A stretch of DNA of 64,000 nucleotides. Source: Rotaria sp. Silwood1. Its lineage: Eukaryota > Rotifera > Eurotatoria > Philodinida > Philodinidae. Location: the NCBI GenBank assembly GCA_905250075.1, contig CAJNOP010000122.1, positions 1-64,000 on the forward strand. The letters run 5' to 3'. Numbering within the stretch: position 1 is the first letter of the stretch; each line of letters opens with the position of its first letter. Under the pieces are notes generated by a model, which saw only the letters and a program-made list of their open reading frames with translations, was not told the origin of the DNA and made no database searches. Both the position numbers and the translations under genes were made by a program. This document shows, piece by piece, positions 22,819 to 35,226 of this stretch.

Positions 22819-23853
22819 ATGTCCTTTCAGCAACAGATACAAAAAGAAAGCGAAAGATTCCATACTCTATACGATCGTTTATTTGATACACAATGGAGCG
22901 AAGCTGCGCTACCGGAAGCACATGCTCAATTGGCAGCCTGTGAAAATCAAGCTCGTCTCACGCAAGACAATATTGATGCATTTAATGCGGCAGCTGACAA
23001 GGAGTACGAACGTTTAGTCGACATTAAAGGACATGGTGTTAGACATGCCTGGTACAAGATTCAAGGTAAGTTGGAACAACGTTTAGACGAACAAGAGATG
23101 ACATGGTTGCGAGATTTTGAAAAATGTAAAGAAGAAGAACAACGTTTATCTCTTCTGAAAAAAGAAATCAAGTTAGCTCAGGCATATTTACAACAATGTC
23201 AAGATGCTTATGAAGAATATACAAAAACCAAAAAAGAACTTGATGAGTTATTAGAATATATTTTTTCTGGTATTACACAATCTTATCTCGAGGAAGATAT
23301 AACGGAACAAAATCTAAAAAAGGAAGAAGAACATTTATCTAACCTACAGAATAATCACCGTGTTTTAACTCGCGTCATTTACTTCCTGGAAAAAGCGCAT
23401 CAAGCCATCAGCGTCTCTTGTCTGGCACTCGACGAAGCGCTGAACATGAATACCTTCGACTTATGTTCTGATAGTTCATTTGCCGACATGGCAGCAGGTT
23501 CCTATTTGGCTCAAGCTAGAAATGCCTCAGCAGAAGCACAACAATTCATAAATGAAGCCCGACATATTTATCCAAATATGCCAAATATTGATGATCTATA
23601 CATAAAACAGGACAATCTTGTTTTTAATATCCTGCTTGATGAAGTTATGAGCGATACGAATATGAAACGAATGATTCAAGAATCATTAGATTGTATCTCT
23701 AAAGCGGATGCAGCTGTAATGTGTGTCTTATTCGAAATCAAGGAAAAGTTGAACGAATGTGAAGCTGATCGAGAGATGACAAGCAGAAATGTAAAACGAC
23801 TAGCGGCTGAACATTTTAGAGCTCGAATCGCAATTGCACGACAAATTATATAA
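22819..23853 (+). CDS. Intronless coiled-coil protein resembling fungal proteins
   Basis: A single 344-residue ORF from an ATG at 22819; an in-frame TTG lies 42 bases upstream, but ATG is the natural start. The sequence is mostly long amphipathic helices (Glu/Lys/Gln-rich heptads, about residues 65-190). It also has a Gly/Asp-containing segment (YIFSGITQSYLEED), a conserved-looking FADMAAGSYLAQARNASAEA, and NLVFNILLDEVMSDTNMKRM near the end. No signal peptide or membrane segment. The order of KLEQRL, YIF-G-T, FADM and a LV-NILLDEVMSD block matches what I remember of uncharacterised proteins common in Mucoromycota and basidiomycete genomes; I know no function for them. With no introns, among neighbours that have many, it is a candidate for horizontal acquisition, a frequent event in bdelloids. 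This rests on memory and was not searched. Confidence 0.75.
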   Translation: MSFQQQIQKESERFHTLYDRLFDTQWSEAALPEAHAQLAACENQARLTQDNIDAFNAAADKEYERLVDIKGHGVRHAWYKIQGKLEQRLDEQEMTWLRDFEKCKEEEQRLSLLKKEIKLAQAYLQQCQDAYEEYTKTKKELDELLEYIFSGITQSYLEEDITEQNLKKEEEHLSNLQNNHRVLTRVIYFLEKAHQAISVSCLALDEALNMNTFDLCSDSSFADMAAGSYLAQARNASAEAQQFINEARHIYPNMPNIDDLYIKQDNLVFNILLDEVMSDTNMKRMIQESLDCISKADAAVMCVLFEIKEKLNECEADREMTSRNVKRLAAEHFRARIAIARQII

Positions 23854-26800
23854 CTATTACTTCCATATCCACGCATGTGACATAATGAAATGACTAAGAT
23901 TATGACTACTGTTTTATCGTTTGATTCTCATATATTTGTGATATAGAATTAAACTTCGCGTCAATTTATATAGTTTATTTATTTTTCTTTTGGAACTAGA
24001 TCACTGATTCGATTTGTACGTTGTTAATTTACCTTTGTTCAACTCTAGCTTAAACTATGATATGACTATGAGTTTTAGCATACTTGTCATATAAAAAATA
24101 GCTTTCGCAATATAACAAACGAAAGCTTATCTTTTTTCAAACTTGTTGTGAACCAAAACAAACTTGTCAGGACAATTTTTAGCTGTGTTAAAATGTGAAA
24201 CCTACGTTCTTAGAAGTACTGAGCAAATTTTACAATGATAAAAATCTCCTAGAAAGAGTGTGGGTGCGACAAGGTGGATCTGAAAAGCTTCAGCCAAAAA
24301 AAGCAACTCATAAGGGTGGGTGTGTGTGAAGAAAAGACTGACATCCATACTCATACCTGTAGTCACACTCGGTCGAACAGTGATTTGACATTTGAATATG
24401 TTTTCCTGTGAGCGTTCTGGATCTTTTTCTCTTCTTAGTCACATGTTCTGAAGCTAGTTTTTTCTTTTTTCTCCTCTCAATTTCTTTGTATCCTCATTGA
24501 TTCTCGCATTCATTACAATCAGCCTTTTCTGCCTCTTATTTTGTACATTTCAAATAAATTATTCTACAATTCAGTAGATTTTCTGAGGATCCACCAGGAC
24601 TCGAGGATCTAGATTCCGCTTTGTTCTCTTTGTTTCTTTCGGCTTCGTGCATGAGTACGAAACCTGAAAAGTTTTCGACGTATAGTTTCAATTCTGAAAA
24701 ACCTTTTTTTTTCAGTGTGTTCAAAAATGCAAACTGTATTCAGAAGAATAGATGTTTTGCGAAAGTTAGAAAAGTTTCTTCCGTAGTGAGATATGAAGAA
24801 CTTTTATTGACTTTGCATACAAAAGCTTTCGTACGAAGACTTTCCTACTAATCGTCAGATCAGTCTTATTAGACGAGGTGATTTCCCAATCAAGTATTGC
24901 TCTTGTGGATGTAGATGTTAGTGTAAGTATTAATATGCTCTTAACACATCGCTCTACATCTAAATTCACTCGGAATATTCGAAGTCACTGCTAACTTAAT
25001 TTATATAAAGTTACTTATCAAACACTAACTGTTATTCACTAGCATACTTCTCTTATCTATTGTTTCTATAGTAATATTAAGAAACCTTTTTCACTGCTAT
25101 GTATCGAATCTTAACAAAATTAGTTTGCTCTTGCTCCTAATGATAATTATTTCATCTTTACTTTTTCTTTTTTGCTCTCTTTCAATTATTTTTTGGAGCA
25201 TTTTACTAGATTGAAGCAATCTATTAAATGAAACAAAGCTTCTACATGGTCGACAGAGTTTATCAATGGAACAATTACTTTGAGACTGCTCTATTAAATA
25301 TTCACAAAGAATTATTTTTCTTTTATGTTTTCTAGGAGAAGCGAAAAACAAAAGACAAGCTCATAGCCCTAGTCAAAGTGCTCAGAGGATAGTACTCATG
25401 GGTTTTGAGTACTAGCCGTGTAATATTGAGTGCTTTGGTAGTACTACTATCTAATTTTGTGTACTCCGCTGGTCTAGACAAATACTCATAAGCGTATTTT
25501 TTGGTTAGTACCGTTGTACTACATTAATTTTTATTTAATATCAAATTTATAACAAAAAACACAGGCACACGCAAATAGAAGTTTGAGAAAAATAATCAAA
25601 ATAAGCAATACAAGTATGACATCATTTTCATACATTTTAACACAAAGAATAGGGACATAGAAATTTTCATCATTAGCAAAGAAAGTTAAATATTTTCTGT
25701 ATTTTGATACAATAAAAACACGATTTTATATGCTTTTTTTTTATCAAAAATCAATAAAACCGTATTTTCGTTATACAGAAAGAAAAAGAAAATATCCAAC
25801 AATCTTCTCTAATAATGAAGATTTCTTTGTGTAGATCGTCAAGAATGCGAGTACAATAAAACATGAATTGAGAACAGTAAAAAAAACAATCAAACAGAAA
25901 AAATAATAAATTATTTAGTGACAATAAAAAATGGGATAGAAAATAAACGTATATTATGGCTTAACATGCTAAACATTAAACACACACATACATTCTTAAA
26001 TTGATAACCGTTCACCAAAAAATAAAAAATAAATCAATAAAAACCAAAAAAACTTTTTGTCTGTAGTGTATTGATGCATCTTCTTATTTAAAAATTGCGA
26101 TCGATTTAGAAAATAAAACTAAAGAAAATCTACATTAATATATTTCAAAAGAATTTAACCTTATCCGAGAAGCTAACAAATGAAAAGAAAAGATCGTTTT
26201 CTTTTCTTTCTCGAAGTCAAAATGAATCATCAAAAAAGAAGAGAGGATCGAGTAGATATAGCATTAAATAATTTTCTTCTATTTTAAATTTTATTGCATC
26301 ACTTTCTTTTATTATATAATTTCAATTTCCATTTATATATACTAGTACATAAATGTTTTGCTAAATATTCTGGAAAAAATGATTATAAGTACTACATTGA
26401 GTACTCATCTATCAGACTATAAGTAAATCTTTAAAGAAAAACATGTACAAGTATATGTATACATGAAATTTCCTGAGTACTCAAGTGAGTAATATGAGCC
26501 GTCACGCAGGAAAGTCGTACTCGCTTGATGAGTATTTTCATTCGGGAACTTTTTTCAAAAAAAGAAAAACTTTAAAACAATTAGGGATATGCTGAATAGA
26601 TGAACAGAAATTGATGAATTCGACAATCGAATCTAGAGTTGTGTAGATTGATAAAAGTGAATAACGTTATGTAAGCCTAGTTGACTTTTTTTTGTAAGAA
26701 AAGCTTAAGTGAATTCATGATATTACTTTTTTATGGAGAAGAATAATGCTTATTCATTTCTCTTTTTTTTGTTTTGAAGAACAAACAATAATTTTGAAAT

Positions 26801-28172
26801 GATGACTTTTTGTATAATGACTCGTAGCATCACTTTGAAGAGTAAAAAATGTCTTTCTCATTCAAAAAAAAAAATTTAGGAAATTCATTTCATTTAAAAG
26901 CATCTACTAGATCTTTGGTAAACACTGTTCATCAGTAATGAACGTATTGTACTGCTTGAGTGCAATGATTTTCATCTTCTGCCACCTTTCAGAGAGCAGG
27001 TATTCGTTATCCACTGATAATTTCAGTAGAATTCTCGGAACGATCACTTCTTTGCTAGTTACTTATGTATACTATAAGAAAAATTTTCCTCTTGGTTTAC
27101 GTTTGTCGAGGAATGACAATTCCAATATGAACTGGTCTTGTTTTTGGAGTTCTTTAAGATCTAAGCACTTGTTCTTTTCTTTGTTTCAGTATCTCATAGA
27201 TAACATATAATATCAATATATATCAGTGTTCCTAGAACTGTTCTATGGGAGATTTAGGTACGATAAACATCTCGATTTCAACGAGACAAAAAGAACCGAG
27301 CAATCGGTGTATTCAAAGTAGACAGAAAATAGTATATTTGTGGTAACTAGTAATATTGAATATAGAGTCATATCTGTATCATGTATTTGGTAGAAATTGA
27401 GCACAATCGATTCCCATCCTGTTCAAATGATTGTTTCAATTTAGTCTTTCGTCCTAAATGGAACATGTCGAATGAGATGTATTCTATTCAAAGATATAAT
27501 TATGAATGTATGGACAAGTAAAATGATTATATTTGGTTCTGAAAGAACTCATTGCATGCTTTCTCTTTCGAATAAACATAATTAGTCAAACTCACCATCA
27601 TCCTAAAGAATTTATTGTGTCTACTAAGTAAAATAAGTTCAGTCTTAATACTCAATGGAAATTATGACTTTCTTAGATAGTTTATAGACTGTCATCCTTA
27701 TCAGAATTCACACTCAGATCAGTACCATTTCATAATATATGGTTACGACATCTCTACAATCGATTCATTATGATGTTTTAGATTTTATGCTAGCACCTAT
27801 AGGAAGCTAGAAAATAACTAAATAATATTCAACAAATTGATCATTTTTTTGCATTGATACTGATTTCTATATCAATATACAGCAACGGATACATCTTTTA
27901 ATTCACAATATTTTTCTTTTTATATAATTCTTACATATTGTCATTTATTTGTCAAAAAGAAAGAATCTGATATATAAATAAGTGAGGTAAATATTCATAA
28001 AACTACATATTTAATTCGCGATAGAAAATTTTACATTTACACTCATGAAGAACGAAGGATGCATGTGAGTTCGAGTATCATATTCATTCGTCACCCATCT
28101 CTCTCTACCGATATCCAACACACTACAGATCTAATATATAAAATAAACTGTCAGTATTTTTAATATTATTGA
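23854..28172. other. Long non-coding stretch
   Basis: More than 4 kb without a supported gene. At 24260-24380 there is a G-rich run (GTGTGGGTG, GGTGGGTGTGTGTG) followed by a C-rich run. At 25389-25500 and 26391-26540 there are clusters of GAGTACTC/AGTACTCA words bracketing about 900 bp of very AT-rich sequence. This is possibly a decayed inverted-repeat element, but I could not align the arms convincingly. The ORF at 26938-27210 starts MNVLYCLSAMIFIFCHLSES, signal-peptide-like, but has no further support. Confidence 0.4.
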
Positions 28173-29516
28173 TCAATCTATATTTTGATTAAATGTTTGA
28201 GACAATGGAGTAATAAATGTTTTTCTTCTATAAAATAATCGAAATAGAATATGAATAATAAATGGAATAATAAGTGTTAATGTAATAGTCAATCCACTAT
28301 ATAAACTTAGAATAGTTGTTATAATATAAAATATATTAAAATATTGTATATAAGAATAAGTACAAAATGTTGGATAACATTGTTGAAAATATTTTTCATA
28401 AGAATAATCAATATACCATTGATCAACGAATAATCGATCAACCATATGTTCAACTTTTTCATCAATACCATATTGATTTATAGATGAAAGTATATTAAAT
28501 GTAATGTTATCAGATTGTACTTTAAAATATAATAAAATTAATTCTAAACATGTTTGATTATATAAACATTGAAGTGATGATTGTAACATTGATTCAAATG
28601 GATAACAACCAATAACTAAACCATCTATGATTGAATTATTAAGTATAACTTTTTCAGAACATTTTGATGATGTTCCACAATTACATGAATTATTATATGT
28701 AAGAGGATTTGTATAAAATGGAGAGAATCGTTTTCTTTCTAAAACAGTAAATTTCCAATTTGTTTGAAAAATTGTCATATAAAAATTTCCATGAATAACT
28801 TCATGAATCATATCTAATGTTCTTTTAAAAGTTTGTGATATTGATCTTTGAAATATTTTAAGAATTGAATTAATTTGTTTTTGAAATGTTTCATTTAAAT
28901 TTAATTGACCACTAATAAATTTTGTTGAATAAAATTGTGTTAAACTAATATTAATAGTTTCTTGTGTTAATTTACATAAAGATGCAAGAACTTGAAATTG
29001 AATTGATGCTGTTGCAAGAAAATTTCTATCATTTATTCTTTGCTTATTATATAAATAATCAAACCATTGTTGACTAATAAAATCTGATGTACAAACTTCA
29101 TGATACGATACTTTAAGTTCAATAAATTCTTTATATTCAATTGAAATTCTATCACATGGACAAGTTAAAGTAGATTTATATTTTATTTCTAATTGTTGAT
29201 ATTGAGTTAAACTTGACAATTGTACATTAATATTTATGGATTTTTTATTTAATGAAGTATATAAAACTAATATAAATAATATAATAATGAAGATAACTAA
29301 ATATAATCGAGTTGTCCAAATTTGTTTTCGAATTTTTTCATGATTAGTTGAACGATCTTGAAATAAATTTAAGTTCAACAATTTTGTTTTAGTTATTTGA
29401 AAGAATAGATATATTCGATTTGATATTGAAATAGCTGAAAATAAAATTAAAAAAAAAAGTAAAACAAATCGAAAATTAAAGCTAGTAGAATTAATTATAT
29501 ATTGAAGAAAATTCAA
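28173..29516 (-). CDS. Two-pass membrane protein of a rotifer-type family with CPC motif (copy 1)
   Basis: An open frame of 447 codons. An N-terminal hydrophobic segment (FVLLFFLILFSAISIS) and a second one after LNLF and TTRLY (LVIFIIILFILVLYTSL) precede a large, probably extracellular domain of about 270 residues. It starts with a conserved LTCPCDRISIEYKEF...YHEVC...W motif and contains Cys pairs (CNCGTSSKC, GCYPFE, CLYNQTC, CYPTFCTYSY). A C-terminal hydrophobic segment follows (LSLYSGLTITLTLIIPFIIH). I recognise this layout from expanded, uncharacterised bdelloid families. The topology recalls two-pass cysteine-rich channels, but I see no DEG/ENaC signature. The first codon is TTG with a stop just upstream, so the true 5' exon is missing; an acceptor such as TACTAG at about 29481 could begin this exon. 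It lies in tandem with a second copy at 30323. Confidence 0.65.
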   Translation of the reverse strand: MNFLQYIINSTSFNFRFVLLFFLILFSAISISNRIYLFFQITKTKLLNLNLFQDRSTNHEKIRKQIWTTRLYLVIFIIILFILVLYTSLNKKSININVQLSSLTQYQQLEIKYKSTLTCPCDRISIEYKEFIELKVSYHEVCTSDFISQQWFDYLYNKQRINDRNFLATASIQFQVLASLCKLTQETINISLTQFYSTKFISGQLNLNETFQKQINSILKIFQRSISQTFKRTLDMIHEVIHGNFYMTIFQTNWKFTVLERKRFSPFYTNPLTYNNSCNCGTSSKCSEKVILNNSIIDGLVIGCYPFESMLQSSLQCLYNQTCLELILLYFKVQSDNITFNILSSINQYGIDEKVEHMVDRLFVDQWYIDYSYEKYFQQCYPTFCTYSYIQYFNIFYIITTILSLYSGLTITLTLIIPFIIHILFRLFYRRKTFITPLSQTFNQNID

Positions 29517-30322
29517 TCTAACGTTATCTATTCATCGAATTCGAATACAAATTATAAAGCTGAAAACCAACGGCAACAGATTTGTCGTTTAGCTTACATC
29601 TCTAATTACAACTTGATTAATCATTCTTAAAAAAAGTGTTTCATGTCTCCAGAACGATTATCACATTCAAATACGAACATTTTCCTAAATCAAAGAAATA
29701 CAGTGGATTCTCAAGCTCAAAAGTGTTGAACTCTATGTACGATAGATTGTCTGCCAAGTTGAACGCAAGATTGCTCAATCTAAAATGTGTTTTAGTTTCG
29801 ATCTTAACCAAGGCAGACATATGCAGAACTGTAAGCCGATGTGTTGAACTAGTAGAAAAAAACTTATTTTTTCTTAATATTCCTAATTGACAGATTATAA
29901 TAATTCTAAATTAGATAAGAAGATTCTTTAAAAGGGTGATGTTTGGTGTCGAAAATTTTCTAAAACTAAATGTATTTTACTGTACCAGAGTTGTTCATCG
30001 CAACAAAATATCTTCCATTGTCATGATGCGATGAACATATCTAACTATAGAAGACTATATAAACTATTGTACCTTTCTGATCTTTTTATAAGAAAAAATT
30101 TATTTGCTGCTGTGAAAATTTTTTTTTATCTTTCTATGATTTGTATCTTTCATCTAATAAGATAAAAGTAAGTGCGTCTGTTTCATGCTTATTTCAAGAC
30201 AGAGAACTTATTGTAGTTTCGATATCAGTAAATTTTATATCACTTTCAATGTATTCTAAGGTCTGATAAATTCTACTGAAAACTTAAAAATTCATGATTT
30301 TTTTTTCTTCTTCTGTTAATTT
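29517..30322. other. Spacer between the two tandem membrane-protein genes
   Basis: About 800 bp of AT-rich sequence. The short ORF at 29636-29890 on the opposite strand has no support. It presumably holds the missing 5' exon and promoter of the 28173-29516 gene. Confidence 0.4.
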
Positions 30323-31854
30323 TCATATTCCTAAAGATTGCAAATATTCTTTATAAAAATGAATACCTGATTGTTGATTTTTTTGTCGTCTAATTAAATT
30401 AACAATATTTTGAACTAAAAAACGTATAACAATTGTTAATCCAGCATATACACTAAGTAATCTTGTTAATATATATATATAATTAGGTTTTACTTGAATA
30501 GTATACGAACAAAATAATGGTTTACATTGTTTATAATAATTATCATAAGAATAAAATTCATTCCAATTTTCAATAAAAAGATTATCAACAATTATTTCAA
30601 TTGTTTCATTTCTTTTATATTGACTTATTTCAGAAATATTTAATATATTTAATTGTTGATATAATTCTGTAGACTGTATAACATACGATTTAATTATATT
30701 TATACATGTTTCATCAAAGAAACATTCTGTAGTTGATCTTAATAATGAATCTACCATATAACAACCGATATACATACCTATGATATAGTCTAATTTACCA
30801 TCGTTACAAAATGCAATATTTTCATGACACATTGAATTAGTTCCACATGTACAATTATTATGTTCTACTATATTTGAATACATTTCAGTAGTATTTCCGA
30901 TAAATTGTGCATGAAAAATAACATTTGTTCGTCTTACAGTTGCTAATTGATTATTAAAAATAACACTTTGTATTAAATTCCATTGTCCTCTAAATGAACT
31001 TTGTGTTCTTATTTTAAATAATTCAATAATTGATATCACTTCATTATTAAATTGATTTTCTAAAACAACATCTGATGTAATATATTCTAATGCATAAAAT
31101 TGAATTAGACTATTTAATATTGTTTTATTTGCTGATTGACAAAATGTAGACAAGAGAGAAAAATAATAAAATGCTAAATTTGCAAATGATGGAAAAATAC
31201 AAGGTTCAGAAATATTCCAAATTTCATAACCATTGTACCATAAATTCGTAACAAATACACTTGAACATAATTGATGATATGTAGCATCAAAATTAATAAA
31301 TTCTGAATATTTAATAGCAACTTTACTACATGGACATTGAAGATCATTAACTGACTGATTTTTTAATTGTTCAAATTGAATTCGTATTGGATTATAAATA
31401 AACATTGTTTTTGATAATTTTTCTGATGATATATAAATACAAAAAACAATCAACGATATTGTTAGAATAAGAAAATAAAGTCTTGTTGATATCCTTCCAT
31501 TTCTTTGTTTATGTTCGTTCGATGTATGACTATTGTATATGTTCAATGTAACAATTGATGTTATGATGAAACGGTATAGCTTATACAAGCGATTCCTTTT
31601 CGATACTAAAAAAATAAATATTCATTAAAAAATATATTGACCTTTTTTTTTTTCAGATTTCTCGAAGCAGAAATTTACGGATGATTTTGTGACTCCTAAG
31701 AACAAAATTTGAAACTGATAGTTCTAGTACTAATACGACACAATTGAGAATAAATGAATATATGTATATGATATGTCTTAAAATTTGAAGTAATAAAATC
31801 ATTATTACTCACGAGGGAACACATCCAACTGTCCAATCGCTTTTTTAATAAAAA
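30323..31854 (-). CDS. Two-pass membrane protein of a rotifer-type family with CPC motif (copy 2, 5' end in assembly gap)
   Basis: The main exon is 30323-31605. It is preceded by an AG acceptor (31606-31607), an intron of about 200 bp, and a donor (GTGAGT) that ends an upstream exon at 31813. That exon reads KKAIGQLDVFP before running into the run of Ns at 31855. The join keeps frame, giving DVFP-LSKRNRLYK. The product has STRLYFLILTISLIVFCIYI as membrane segment, then LQCPCSKVAIKYSEF...YHQLC...LW. Cys-rich blocks (CTCGTNSMC, GCYMVDS, CFFDETC, CKPLFCSYT) come next, then a C-terminal hydrophobic stretch (YILTRLLSVYAGLTIVIRFL). Every landmark matches copy 1 at 28173-29516 in order and spacing. 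Function unknown. Confidence 0.7.
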
Positions 31855-31954
31855 NNNNNNNNNNNNNNNNNNNNNNNNNNNNNNNNNNNNNNNNNNNNNN
31901 NNNNNNNNNNNNNNNNNNNNNNNNNNNNNNNNNNNNNNNNNNNNNNNNNNNNNN
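31855..31954. other. Assembly gap (100 Ns)
   Basis: A run of exactly 100 Ns, a common placeholder length. It removes the first exon of the gene at 30323-31854 and probably the left end of the repeat to its right. Confidence 0.99.
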
Positions 31955-32265
31955 TTTATCTCAGAAAAATGGCTTAAGAAGTTTTTAATATATACAATTT
32001 TGTAGAGCTAGTCGAACTCTATCGAATCATGTAAAAAATATTTTAATCTGTTTTTGAATTATTGATGCCTCAATTTTTCTATGCCAAAAAAGCATAAAAT
32101 TTCTGAAAATTTCTTAAGTTCGACATTAAAAGGTTTTGATAACTCTTACTATTTAGTATCAATAAACCTCATTTTTGACAGGCTTTCATTTGGTATAAAA
32201 TTCATTATTAACTCTATTTCAGAATATAACGGTACCCCTCTGTCAAAATATTTTTTCCAACCCTG
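31955..32265. mobile_element. Partial Tc1/mariner-type MITE at the gap edge
   Basis: The right end reads, in reverse complement, CAGGGTTGGAAAAAATATTT after a TA (32266-32267), a typical Tc1/mariner terminal pattern. The left end would lie in the gap. Overlapping ORFs on both strands (32081-32314, 32149-32346) are readings of this repeat. Confidence 0.4.
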
Positions 32266-32267
32266 TA

Positions 32268-34390
32268 TAATTTTTTTAATTCTATTAAACAATATATCGA
32301 AAGTGACTGAATGATTCAAGCTTAAAAATACATGCCATAGAAACATAATACTGTATTAATTTTCAAAAGGCAATAGGTGTAGCTGTTTTTCGAATAACTA
32401 TCAATCGGAACTACATAAAGATCTGCGATTTTCACCGTTTAAAAGAGAATATGAATGTGCATCGAATTTTGAATTCCAAAGTTTTTCGATAAATTTTCTC
32501 AGGGTCTTCCACAAAGTATTTCGGGAGATGGATATCGGTGTGTGGTGTAAATGTAAATGAAGAGCATATCTAAATTCACACTCACATCCACTCTATATCC
32601 TTTTCAGAAAAATTCAAAATTCAATTATGTTAAAATATTTATATGATGGTGAAACTATTCAAACGACACAATATTGGGTAACTGATGAAATAAGTCTCTA
32701 GAATACTGCAATCTGATGTAAACAACACTTGAACTTCATATTGATAAGAAAAGTCATTTATTTTAGTATCACAATAAATTTTGCACCTGATTCGATTTTT
32801 AACATTTCCCATGCTGCAGTGTTATTTGTTTATAAGATCGATATAAATTATATCAGTGCTGTTTCTTTCAGAAAGGAACATATCAGACAGATATTTTAAG
32901 AATAGAATTAAATAAAGAAGTGGCAATAATCGATGATCTTAGCGCACGATAGACGAGATGCTATCACGATTGGCTCTTTTTTGAGTTTTATTGAATGTAT
33001 TCAAATACTTTCATCTGTCGTTGGTGATGTGTAAACTATTTTGACTATACTAGAATGGATTCATTGACGGACACATAGATAGAAAAGAATAATAAAACGT
33101 TTATGCGGATTCGATTCGGCCTACTTTTTCAAAAATCTTTGATCAAATGTGTGTGCATATGGCGAGCTCCTCTCTCCAACCGTACCAATTTCTGCACATC
33201 CATATTCTATCCGAACCAACAACATCAAATAATTTACTCTTTGACTTTGTCATTACCTCTGACAGTTATTTATCGTCTCAATAAGGATATATTTGAGTAA
33301 AGTTTCTTTTAAATAACTGCGTAGTGATTATATTAAATTTTATGAATAGTTAGTGTTTGCTAGGGAAGACTGCTTCTTGATTATAATAAGAGGAATTTTG
33401 AAAAAGCAACAAAAGATGAATTCTTAGTAGATACTTCGAAATATTTTATAAGTAGCGTTTCTGTGCATTAATCTTCACAAGAAATTCTATGGTAACATGA
33501 TAAATGGTAAATTCGAGTATATTTCAATCTTACGAAGAATGATACGTCTTCTATATAACATGTCTTTTGCGTTTAGAAAATAAGGATCATTAATATTCTG
33601 TTATCTAATAGATCCTACTGAACGAAAAGAAACGAAAAATTCTTTTCACAGTCCCTCTTTCCTCAGCGTATTGACGTCAATTATTTAATGTTAAAGAAGA
33701 AAACAAATCAGAGATAAACCAGTCCTAAATATTTTTTCAAGACGAAAAGGGAGCATTTTATTGCTTTTCGACAACACTAAGATGTAGCATGCTGGAAAAA
33801 ATGTTATGCAATTTTACAAAATGCTGCTAATATTTATCAGTAAAAATATATTAGATATGGTATGAATCAGGGAATCTGAAGTTAGCCATTTAAACTTGAC
33901 CTTAGTGGTCTTCTGTCATCATTCCATACGATCTTGGCAAGTAACAAAAAAGAGTAACAGAGTTTTCATAGAAAAAAAACAGAGATAAAAATCTGACTAT
34001 AATCAAGTTTGTTAAAATCATCACAAAAAGTTGACTAGATGAGATTAAATTATCGATTATGATAAATTATAATCGAATTTCATCGACCAAAAACCATTAA
34101 AGCTGGTTTTTTAATCTTAAAGTCGAGATCATTGGTAAAAGATTTTTTTCAAATCGATGAAATCACGAGGGTGTCCATTTGTGGACGTGAATGTTGATGA
34201 ATGCTGACGTGAGTGCTTTTTTAGTATTGGTGAACACCCAAACTCACATTCTACATTCCACACCAAGCTCATTCTCACGCACATCTTATTACTAAGCGCG
34301 AAACTAGAACAGAAGATTTCGGAGGTGTGGATGGGGCGTATTCGAGTGAACAGAATGGTTGCATTTGCACCCACATCCCTTCAAGATGGC
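32268..34390. other. Non-coding stretch
   Basis: No supported gene. A G-rich/C-rich pair occurs at about 32525-32600 (GGTGTGTGGTG ... CACACTCACATCCAC) and another at about 34150-34390. Confidence 0.4.
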
Positions 34391-35226
34391 TTAATACTGT
34401 TCGATAACACCCAAGAACTTTAAACGTTTTCCACATTGGGAGTTTGGCGTTGGTGTAGGGCAACAAAGACTGACAACCGCACATCTATATTCAGCCATTG
34501 AGACAAACACCCTTTGGTACACAAAATTAATTTTGAGTTTTTTGTTTTTTTTTGTGTCCAACGTACATAGTGTATAAGATAGCAAACTACTTATAGATAG
34601 AACATTATGAACAGAGTATAGATATGATGAAATGCCACCTGAGTTGTGCTGTTGTTTTGCGTTGCCTTTGATGAATATTGCCTTTTTCTTCCTTGCTTCG
34701 ACAAGAGCAAACATAATTATTTTCAAGTGATTCTATTGTTGCCATGCTCAGACTGTAAATAAAAATCATTCGATGCATGTCTTTATTTTGGTTTCTCGGA
34801 TTTACATTAGTTCCCATAGCACTGAATTTTTCTCTCTGGCAGACCCGGGTTCTATTATTATCAAGAGTCAGTACATTAGGTTGCTTTTTTAAAGATTTTC
34901 GATCTATCAATTTATTTTAGCCTGTGGAACGTATTCGCTCGCACAAGAATGACTAGCACTGTGTGGCGAATACGACATTCTTTTTAAAACAAACTATGCA
35001 CGAAAACATGAGATTCTATGTAAACAAACACAAGACAATATTCGTGATTCATACAAACCCTGTTGTTATGATGATCGAGTGAGTATACCTGTGTGAATAA
35101 GGAAAATGATAAGAGCCTATTCAAAGTAATTAAAACTAATCCTCCAACAGCGAATTTATTCCATCTGAATTTGTTATAGTCGTTTCTTTCTCTTTCGATA
35201 TTAATACAGTTTCTATCCTCGAACAA
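34391..35226 (-). pseudogene. Inverted duplicate of the segment upstream of the stalked membrane genes (copy A)
   Basis: Read on the minus strand, this region matches 45290-45805 on the plus strand. Both contain GAAAGAGAAAGA-GA and CTATAACAAATTCAGATG. The second block shares GAATCACTTGA-AATAAT, TGTTTGCTCTTGTCGAAG, AATATTCATCAAA and CATAA. A shorter matching block lies at about 41205-41360. Individual ORFs here look protein-like (ENN...MFALVEARKK; YNKFRWNKFAVGGLVLITL). However, indels between copies are not multiples of three, so present-day coding is doubtful. I read it as a decayed duplicate of a locus whose original function is unknown. Confidence 0.4.

Noticed and set aside
26938-27210. 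90-codon ORF with a signal-peptide-like start
   Set aside because: No cysteine pattern, repeat or splice continuity beyond the hydrophobic start; such starts are common by chance in AT-rich DNA.
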